16,420 nt of DNA from an uncultured Alphaproteobacteria bacterium (GTDB lineage: Bacteria; Pseudomonadota; Alphaproteobacteria; Rs-D84). How positions within the stretch are numbered: position 1 is the stretch's first letter; each line of letters starts with the position of its first letter. Of the stretch, positions 6,107 through 12,125 are shown one piece after another. A program made the translations under genes and the position numbers. The notes beneath the pieces are model-generated. The model saw nothing but the letters and a program-made list of their open reading frames with translations. It made no database searches and was not told where the DNA came from. The stretch spans positions 1-16,420 of the forward strand of contig CALCEG010000162.1 of the NCBI GenBank assembly GCA_937900435.1, given 5' to 3'.

Positions 6107-7687
6107 ATGAAAGATAAAAACTATATCTTTGGTCAAAACGCAGACGATAGACGACCTGCTGACAGTCAAACAACCATAGGCGAAGCTCAAGGCGGTATGA
6201 TACGTAATACTGTTGCTATGGCTGGTGATGTCAACACATACGGCTATATGACAGACGAACAAGTTTATATTATAACAAAAGAAATTGTTAATGCTTTGAC
6301 AGGGCACGGCATTACAGTCAACCCAAATTCAAACAATCAGTTGCTCACAATGATAAGGACTAAACTGTCTGGTGGGTATTCTTTAACTGGTGTTTATTAT
6401 GACGGTGTTAATCAGCCTACGGCAACATTAACAAACGCTACTACTATAACCTTTTCTTCTTTTACGGCGTATTTCAATACGAAAGGTTTCTTTGGTAATA
6501 CGCAAGCGGACTTACAAGAAGTATCATTTACGGACCCTACTGTGACAATAGACAACACTTGGGATGAAGGCGCACACTTCTTATATGCTACACCATCTGG
6601 CTCGATAGCACACGATGTAAATCCGATATCTGCTTCTCAAATGACAGACAGATGTTTCTTAGGTTCTGTTTTTGTTTTGAACAACGAGGGTACAAAAACA
6701 TTCCAGAGCGGGTCATTTAAGTATCAGCCTTGGTTGATGAGCACAGACCACAGAACACGTGAAGTGCCTGTGGCTGAAACAAAAGGTGGTTACATATCTG
6801 CAGCTTCTGCTTCTACATTACAGATGGGGGCATTGGAAATAGTTGACGAAGCTATTAACTTTGACACAACGCCATCATTGCCTTCTGTATTAGATGTTCA
6901 AAGCGAATCGCCTTATACATTTAAGATTCTTTACCCTGGTTACGATGCTAATACCAATGAAGTTACAGCGTTAGATACGAATCATATTTATAATATAACA
7001 GACAACCGTTATGAACAGGTATTACCATCTGCCGTTGGTAAATTTATGGTATTTGTGCCTTGCATAACACCAACCAAGCAAACACTTTTAGTTGCACCTA
7101 TGACAGAAAAAGTCAATGGTGAGTACACACAAGTATTTGACACACAGGAAGCGGCAGAAGCAGCAATCTTTGGTTTGCATTACTCAAACGATAATACACG
7201 TAAAAGATGTATTTATTTGGGTCAGTCTTTGATTGTAAGAATTGGCGAAAACATTGACTTGAGTGATAATGAAAACTTTAAGTCTGTTGGTATGATACCA
7301 CAAGAATTAGCAGGCTTTACTTCTGCTGCTGGTCAAGCTGGTGGTTCTGCTGGTCAATTTATACCAATGCCAGAAGTGTTAAAAGCTGGCACAACCGTTA
7401 CTCTTTCAAACTTTACCTCTAATGTTATTCAAGGTTCTTCTGAAGCAAACACAGTAACAGTTAATATGCCACAACCAACACCTAGCCGTATGAACGAATG
7501 TATGGCTAAATACACACACGTAAGAGCGTCTGGCAGCGAATCGTTGGGTGACGGTTTAACCTTTGACAACACTGTACGTTGGTGGGTTAAAGCCCCAGTG
7601 TTTGTTGAAGGCAATACATACTTATTTACCTTTGATTATATAAGTGGTTATTGGTACGGAGATTACAGCGTTTATTCTAACTTGTAG
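6107..7687 (+). CDS. Tail fibre protein with baseplate-attachment-like N-terminus
   Basis: A 526-aa protein, first of the fibre set. The N-terminal 90 residues contain AGDVNTYGYMTDEQVYIITK, then EIVNALTGHGITVNPNSNNQ and LLTMIRTKL. I associate this '..N.Y..M...Q......E.VN.L...GI..N..NN.QL...' pattern with fibre N-termini that bind the baseplate. The middle (about 95-400) is beta-rich, with ALEIVDEAINFDTTPSLPSV and KFMVFVPCITPTKQTLLVAP. A small-residue hinge, FTSAAGQAGGSAGQF, lies at 404-418. The C-terminal domain (418-526) is aromatic-rich and ends FDYISGYWYGDYSVYSN, a plausible binding head. SD GGAG at 6095-6098 supports the ATG. No chaperone domain, peptidase or sugar-degrading motif is visible. 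Exact receptor role is inferred. Confidence 0.65.
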   Translation: MKDKNYIFGQNADDRRPADSQTTIGEAQGGMIRNTVAMAGDVNTYGYMTDEQVYIITKEIVNALTGHGITVNPNSNNQLLTMIRTKLSGGYSLTGVYYDGVNQPTATLTNATTITFSSFTAYFNTKGFFGNTQADLQEVSFTDPTVTIDNTWDEGAHFLYATPSGSIAHDVNPISASQMTDRCFLGSVFVLNNEGTKTFQSGSFKYQPWLMSTDHRTREVPVAETKGGYISAASASTLQMGALEIVDEAINFDTTPSLPSVLDVQSESPYTFKILYPGYDANTNEVTALDTNHIYNITDNRYEQVLPSAVGKFMVFVPCITPTKQTLLVAPMTEKVNGEYTQVFDTQEAAEAAIFGLHYSNDNTRKRCIYLGQSLIVRIGENIDLSDNENFKSVGMIPQELAGFTSAAGQAGGSAGQFIPMPEVLKAGTTVTLSNFTSNVIQGSSEANTVTVNMPQPTPSRMNECMAKYTHVRASGSESLGDGLTFDNTVRWWVKAPVFVEGNTYLFTFDYISGYWYGDYSVYSNL

Positions 7688-7697
7688 GGGGTAAAAA

Positions 7698-10169
7698 ATG
7701 ATTATAAACCGCAGAACAAGTTTTACTGACCTTGAATACCCAAATCCTTTTGAAGACCCAGCGTGGTCTTCTTGGGATGCCATTCCAAACAAAACTCAGG
7801 TCGCTCAGGCTGCTGCTGGACAGAAAATCACTTATGTTGTACCAGACGGCGCAGAAGGTTGGTACGCTATGAGAGTCGTGCCTGACGGACTTGATAGAAT
7901 TGGTAAAAGATATGGCGCCTGGGGATATGCTTATTTGCACGAAGGTTCTTCTGTTGAATTGTGGTGTAACAATGGTTCTACAGGACCTGGCAGAAAAAGT
8001 CTTGGTGCAGACGGGGTAGCTATTGGCGGTGCGGCAGGTGTTTTATGCGGTTTTAAGAAAATAGAAACAATAAGCAGCGCAAATTATGGCACTTACCCAA
8101 CAGCGAATCCTATAAAGGTTGTTAATACAGAAACAACTTTCACACCTTGGATAATAACATTTTCAAACGGCAAAAAAATAACACGTTATACTTTAGGAAC
8201 AGAAGACTGGGATGCAACATCCAGCAAGAACTCTGCTTTGTTTATTTTGATTGACGGAAAACCTTGCTTATCTTTTGAAAACCCTGCTTCTATAATGAGC
8301 GCTACGGGCGCAACAAGAGAAAAAGGCGTTGCCGAAACATTTGACGGCGTTTACCTTGGCACTGTGCCAGTTGAAATGAACAAAAGCATATTTACTGCCG
8401 CAGCAGGTTTGGTTTGTGGTCAGTCTGCAACAGATAACAATGGTGGTGGTGGGGCATTAGGCTCTTCTGCTACAAGAGAAGGCCCTACAGGTGCGTTTGG
8501 TTCAAATCCTGACCAGACCGATGGACACGGTGGTTCTGCGTTTTTTGATTTCACAAGAAACTTGGCTGAATCTAATGTGCGCAGATTCGCTGACACAACG
8601 ACAGCAATACCTTCTTCTGGGGCGTGGCTTTATAAAACAACTGAAGAAGGTCACGATTATTCTCAGCCTTATGGTCAGATATTTACCGCACCTGATACAC
8701 AGGTTGACGCAACGTTTGAATTTTTTATTAACGGAACTCAATATCAATTCCCTTCAACTTGGGTAGACGCAAACAAGCAATATGCAGGTATGCCGTATCA
8801 AACATTCTTACAAGGGGTTCATATAGGTGACATTGTACAGATAACCGCGTCATATGCGGATGGCACATCTAGAAACTCAGTGTATTTAATATCTATGCAC
8901 GATATTGTTTACGGTTTAACATTAAAGTCTTCTAATTATTATTTTTATCAGGCTGGCGAGTACCCAATAGCTTTGATACCGGGTTATTATGAAATAGAAG
9001 CTGTAGGCGCCGGTGGTGCCGGCGGTGGTGGCGGTGCGCGCTCCCCTGGAGATTATAATTCCGGTGCTGGTGGTGGTGGCGGTTCTTCCGGCGGTATCAC
9101 ACTTATTAAAGATAGTTCGAACAACAATATAATTTATTGCAACGGCGGAATTGGTGGCGGCGGCGGCGGTGCTGAAGCAGGACACCATACTAACGGCGGA
9201 GGCGCCGGTGGAGGAGGTTTAGCCGGAGAATATAAAAAAATATCACTAAGTGTATTAACTGTCTTCACGGGCACCGCTCAAGTGGGGGACGGTGGCTACG
9301 CTGGCAAAACATCTCACGATAATTGGTATCATACTGCATCTGGCGGTCAAAGAGCGTTGTATGGTTTATACGCTGGTGGACGTGGTGGTTATGGCAGAAC
9401 AAATCAGACAGAAACTAACTGCGGCGGCGGCGGCGGTGGTGGCGGCGGTGGTTATAACAACCAAGACGGTGGTGCCGGTGGTCAAGGCGGCGGTTATAGC
9501 ACGAACGATGGTTTAGGTAGTAACAGTACAGCTGGCGGCAACGGTGCCGGCGGAGGTGGCGGAACCAATAACTTCTCGTGGAGCTCCAGTAGTGGTACTA
9601 GTTATTCCCACATTTATCCAAGCAACGGCGGCCCTGGTGGTGGACGAGGAGGCATATCGCCAGACGATGGTAACGTACGGCGCGGCGGAGGCGGCGGAGG
9701 CGGTAATTTTGCTTTCGGTGGCTCTGGCCCAGGCTCAGGCGCATATGGCGGCAACGGTGTCAACCCTAATCAAAGTGGTCAAACAGGTGTAGCTATATTA
9801 GGTAATATATCTGGTTCTGGCGGTTCTGGTGGCAACGGAGGCTCAAGCCCTACTGATGGCAACAGAGGTTATGACGGGGCGATATACATAAAACAAATTG
9901 GAACCATAGAACCAATAACAGAGGTTATTAACTGTGGGTACATTATAACAACTGACCCAGAATCCATAGATGATGCTGGTACAATAACAGGAACCGTTTC
10001 TGAAACAGACGATGCTGGCGCGATTATTGGTACTGTAAGCTCAAGTGATGACGCTGGTTCAATATTAACTCCAACTGTTATTGACTTGATTTGGGATTTA
10101 GGTTTGGTAACTGATTCTGTCACGGAAACTAAAGAACTTGGTGATGTAATATCGCAAACACTATCTTAG
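7698..10169 (+). CDS. Glycine-rich tail fibre / adhesin
   Basis: An 823-aa protein in several blocks. Residues about 45-285 contain a strand pair around EGWYAMRVV, and later NNGGGGALGSS and DQTDGHGGSAFFDF; this looks like a diverged glycine-rich module. Residues about 305-405 are an Ig-like beta domain (QVDATFEFFINGTQYQFPST, HIGDIVQITASYADG). GYYEIEAVGAGGAGGGGGA then opens a large glycine-rich domain (436-726) of Gly runs up to ten long, split by short aromatic, Asn and Ser inserts. Such domains in Salmonella phage S16 gp38 form stacked polyglycine-II helices whose loops bind the receptor. Residues 741-823 carry six degenerate 13-15-residue repeats. SD AGGGGG lies just before the ATG. Adhesin function is inferred from composition and position. 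Confidence 0.72.
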   Translation: MIINRRTSFTDLEYPNPFEDPAWSSWDAIPNKTQVAQAAAGQKITYVVPDGAEGWYAMRVVPDGLDRIGKRYGAWGYAYLHEGSSVELWCNNGSTGPGRKSLGADGVAIGGAAGVLCGFKKIETISSANYGTYPTANPIKVVNTETTFTPWIITFSNGKKITRYTLGTEDWDATSSKNSALFILIDGKPCLSFENPASIMSATGATREKGVAETFDGVYLGTVPVEMNKSIFTAAAGLVCGQSATDNNGGGGALGSSATREGPTGAFGSNPDQTDGHGGSAFFDFTRNLAESNVRRFADTTTAIPSSGAWLYKTTEEGHDYSQPYGQIFTAPDTQVDATFEFFINGTQYQFPSTWVDANKQYAGMPYQTFLQGVHIGDIVQITASYADGTSRNSVYLISMHDIVYGLTLKSSNYYFYQAGEYPIALIPGYYEIEAVGAGGAGGGGGARSPGDYNSGAGGGGGSSGGITLIKDSSNNNIIYCNGGIGGGGGGAEAGHHTNGGGAGGGGLAGEYKKISLSVLTVFTGTAQVGDGGYAGKTSHDNWYHTASGGQRALYGLYAGGRGGYGRTNQTETNCGGGGGGGGGGYNNQDGGAGGQGGGYSTNDGLGSNSTAGGNGAGGGGGTNNFSWSSSSGTSYSHIYPSNGGPGGGRGGISPDDGNVRRGGGGGGGNFAFGGSGPGSGAYGGNGVNPNQSGQTGVAILGNISGSGGSGGNGGSSPTDGNRGYDGAIYIKQIGTIEPITEVINCGYIITTDPESIDDAGTITGTVSETDDAGAIIGTVSSSDDAGSILTPTVIDLIWDLGLVTDSVTETKELGDVISQTLS
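9003..9875 (+). repeat. Glycine-rich, GGN-repeat coding region
   Basis: This stretch codes for residues 436-726 of the 823-aa fibre. It is built from GGC, GGT and GGA codons and is much richer in G and C than the surrounding AT-rich DNA. The longest run is ten Gly codons at 9423-9452, with many GG(N)GG doublets on the coding strand. Slippage in threes would change Gly run length without breaking the frame. Confidence 0.85.
9918..10166 (+). repeat. C-terminal tandem repeats of 13-15 residues (DDAG type)
   Basis: The last 83 residues of the glycine-rich fibre align on a conserved Gly at residues 747, 761, 774, 787, 802 and 815, giving six copies. The best three read DDAGTITGTVSE, DDAGAIIGTVSS and DDAGSILTPTV; the last two drift to WDLGLVTDSVTE and KELGDVISQTLS. 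The consensus is roughly 'acidic-acidic-x-G-x-I-x-x-T-V-S-x'. One beta strand per repeat would suit a rod or small solenoid. Function is unknown. Confidence 0.8.
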
Positions 10170-10178
10170 GAGTAAAAT

Positions 10179-10826
10179 ATGGAAAAAGAATCTAAATTTT
10201 TAAGAGACGAAAACGGTTATGTAGCCGTAAGAACAGTATCTTCTGTTGAATCTTTCCCAACTGTAGAACCAGATTCAATGTTTTGCAGGGACACAAATGG
10301 CAACGTAGCGATTCGTGTTGTTGGTTCTTCTGCGCCTGGTTCTGAAGTGATTCAGGAAGAAAAGTTTGTTCTGAAATACACCCATATGCCCCTGCCTGCT
10401 GAAGTTGAATACGGAACGGCTGGTTTATATGTAGGCGCAACAACACAAGATTATACACGCGGAAAAATTTATTTAAGAACCGGTGCTGACCTGCCTACTG
10501 TTGAATTTGAATTATCTACAACTGGTTTAGCGATTGATTGCACGCCAGCAGATTTTACGACATTCTTAGCTTCAATAACGGATAACTATGCAGAAGTACG
10601 CCGTGGTCAATTTGTTTGGAATACTGAAGCACCACAGCAGAACAAGTGGTTTATATCTGCTTTTGACGTGTATGATAGAGCCATTGTGTCGACATTAAAG
10701 TCTCAGCAAGAGCTTGAAAGTATGGGTTTTGAATTCTCTAAAGACCCTTCAGATTTTGAAGTTGTTAATTATGTTTACAACATAACCGGCAACCGTGATG
10801 CTGCTGTTTGGGAACAAATATCATAA
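10179..10826 (+). CDS. Tail-associated protein with N-terminal NGxVAxRxV repeat, function unknown
   Basis: A 215-aa protein between the glycine-rich fibre and the Ig-like baseplate gene. Two copies of one motif open it: KFLRDENGYVAVRTV (residues 6-20) and MFCRDTNGNVAIRVV (34-48), with a consensus of '(L/C)RD.NG.VA.R.V'. A Pro/Ser linker follows, then a globular beta-rich part (about 60-215) with FVLKYTHMPLPAEVEYGTAG and WFISAFDVYDRAIVSTLKSQ. I do not recognise this part as a family. SD AGGAG precedes the ATG, 9 bases after the previous stop, so it is probably co-transcribed with the fibre. It may be a fibre cap, adapter or minor structural protein; a fibre chaperone is also possible, but nothing specific shows it. 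After its TAA comes the longest gap in the window (65 bases). Confidence 0.6.
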   Translation: MEKESKFLRDENGYVAVRTVSSVESFPTVEPDSMFCRDTNGNVAIRVVGSSAPGSEVIQEEKFVLKYTHMPLPAEVEYGTAGLYVGATTQDYTRGKIYLRTGADLPTVEFELSTTGLAIDCTPADFTTFLASITDNYAEVRRGQFVWNTEAPQQNKWFISAFDVYDRAIVSTLKSQQELESMGFEFSKDPSDFEVVNYVYNITGNRDAAVWEQIS

Positions 10827-10837
10827 TATGATTTTTA

Positions 10838-10866
10838 TTGCCCATTTGCTGTTTCACTGTCATAAT
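10838..10866 (+). promoter_or_regulatory. Sigma70-like promoter candidate in the only sizeable intergenic gap
   Basis: TTGCCC at 10838-10843 (four of six), a 17-base spacer and CATAAT at 10861-10866 (five of six), followed by an A-rich tract. A start near 10873 gives a short leader before the weak SD AGG (10882-10884) and ATG at 10892. The match is weaker than the two upstream, but it lies in the one non-coding gap of the region, where a promoter for the second fibre set would be expected. Confidence 0.4.
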
Positions 10867-10891
10867 AAAAAAAGAAAAAATAGGTTAAGAA

Positions 10892-11233
10892 ATGAACAAA
10901 ATAATAACAGGCGACACATCAGGTTTCACATTTAGCATATTATATGCTGGCGCTGTAGATGGCAAAGAAGTGCCAGATTTGACAGCTTGCGATGTCGTTT
11001 TTGCTGTAAAAAGAAATAAAACTGACCCAGACTCAAAAGCGATTGTTAAGAAAGTTGTGAGTGCGCCTGATACAAACATTGTTTATTTTGAATTAACACC
11101 AGAAGAAACTGTTAAAATGCCGATAGGCGTATATTCTGGCTGTTGTAAATTATATTATAATTCAGGCACTGCTATAACTGTCTGGCTGGATGATATTGTT
11201 GTGGTTAAAGGAGTTTTAGGTGCCAATAAATAA
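10892..11233 (+). CDS. Ig-like baseplate / fibre-base protein (BppU N-terminal-like)
   Basis: A 113-aa single-domain protein. It starts ITGDTSGFTFSILYAG, continues LTACDVVFAVKRNKTDPDSK, then NIVYFELTPEETVKMPIGVY and CCKLYYN, and ends VWLDDIVVVKGV. The order 'I..GD...F......DG..-DLT...V.F.VK.....-...F.LTPE.T..P.G.Y....-....V..GTF.V' is that of the small Ig-like domain found at the N-terminus of phage baseplate upper proteins and as stand-alone proteins before fibre genes. It probably links the following fibres to the baseplate. The SD is weak (AGG at 10882-10884). The gene ends inside the next one, sharing 14 bases. Domain type is fairly clear; the role is inferred from place. Confidence 0.65.
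   Translation: MNKIITGDTSGFTFSILYAGAVDGKEVPDLTACDVVFAVKRNKTDPDSKAIVKKVVSAPDTNIVYFELTPEETVKMPIGVYSGCCKLYYNSGTAITVWLDDIVVVKGVLGANK
11207..11213 (+). promoter_or_regulatory. Strong ribosome binding site for a GTG start
   Basis: AAAGGAG within the last codons of the Ig-like gene, six bases before GTG at 11220. It settles the start of the 301-aa protein, whose first in-frame ATG is more than 100 codons farther on. Confidence 0.7.
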
Positions 11234-12125
11234 CGAAATTATTGCAGAATTACAGCCAAGACAAGGCATAAGAGCAGAGATTGACAAAATATATCTTTAC
11301 AATCCTGACGCTACTGGTGTAACAGTTTTGCACGATGAAACATTAAAAGGGAAAGGAACTGGTGCAGACCCTCTTGGTATTTCTGATGAGATTATAGAAG
11401 AAATAGAAAACGCTGGTAAGATTGACGATGTTCAATTAAATGGTGTTTCTGTTGTGGTAGATAAAATTGCCAACATAGAACCAGATGCACAAGATATTGC
11501 ATATACAAACGACCAATATCCAACTATGCACACATTGCAAGATGCTATGGATAAATTATTATACATTGAACCGTCTGTAAGTATTTCTGGTGGTGGTAAT
11601 TATGAAATTGGTTCTACAAGAGCAACAACAACTTTAACGTGGTCTTGGAACAAAGCAATACAATCTCAATCATTGAATCAGGGTATTGGAAGTTTAGACC
11701 CTGCTTTAAGAACATATACATATGCGAATCCAATAAGTGCAGATACAACATTTACAATCACAGGAACAGATGGTACGACACAAAAATCTGCCTCTACAAG
11801 CGTTAATTTTTTACCAAAGAGATATTGGGGTGTTAGCGCAAAAACATCGCTTACAGATGAGGAAATAATAGCGTTATCAAGTGAATTATCAACAAGCAGA
11901 GTGCAGACAAGAACTTTTGACTGCTCCGGAGGCAAATATTTTTATTTTGCAATCAAAACATCATATTGCAACGGTATAGCGTTTAAAGTTGGTGGTTTGT
12001 CTTTCAGTGATATGATTGTATCAACAAGACAATTTACAAACGCTAGTGGTTATACAGACTCATATAATATTTACAGAGTGAATAATATACAAACAGGCTC
12101 AGCGATACAAGTGGAGGTATTATAA
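11220..12125 (+). CDS. Phage structural protein with fibre linker and YWG-type C-terminal domain
   Basis: A 301-aa protein starting at GTG. Residues 35-57 (VLHDETLKGKGTGADPLGIS) are the 'D.TL.G.GT..DPLG' linker common in phage fibres. Residues 66-86 (GKIDDVQLNGVSVVVDKIAN) are a second linker, repeated in the next gene. Residues about 117-197 form an Ig-like domain (NYEIGSTRATTTLTWSWNKA, then TFTITGTDGTTQKSASTSVN). The C-terminal domain starts with YWGVSAKTSLTDEEI and has FYFAIKTSYCNGIAFKVGG and SYNIYRVNNIQTGSAIQVEV. I know this layout from structural proteins of intestinal phages, where it probably caps a fibre and may bind sugar or protein. It overlaps the Ig-like gene by 14 bases and shares a stop/start base with the next gene. 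Receptor binding is inference. Confidence 0.65.
   Translation: MPINNEIIAELQPRQGIRAEIDKIYLYNPDATGVTVLHDETLKGKGTGADPLGISDEIIEEIENAGKIDDVQLNGVSVVVDKIANIEPDAQDIAYTNDQYPTMHTLQDAMDKLLYIEPSVSISGGGNYEIGSTRATTTLTWSWNKAIQSQSLNQGIGSLDPALRTYTYANPISADTTFTITGTDGTTQKSASTSVNFLPKRYWGVSAKTSLTDEEIIALSSELSTSRVQTRTFDCSGGKYFYFAIKTSYCNGIAFKVGGLSFSDMIVSTRQFTNASGYTDSYNIYRVNNIQTGSAIQVEVL
11415..11477 (+). repeat. Shared fibre linker, copy 1
   Basis: Codes for residues 66-86 of the 301-aa protein (GKIDDVQLNGVSVVVDKIAN and one more residue). It matches a 21-residue segment of the following 1029-aa fibre at 12365-12427 with conservative changes only at most differing sites. Confidence 0.8.

Noticed and set aside
10828..10935. 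Small + strand ORF of 35 codons filling the intergenic gap, with a hydrophobic start and very basic end
   Set aside because: No SD before its ATG; it covers the promoter candidate and runs into the Ig-like gene in another frame. The basic residues come simply from A-rich DNA.
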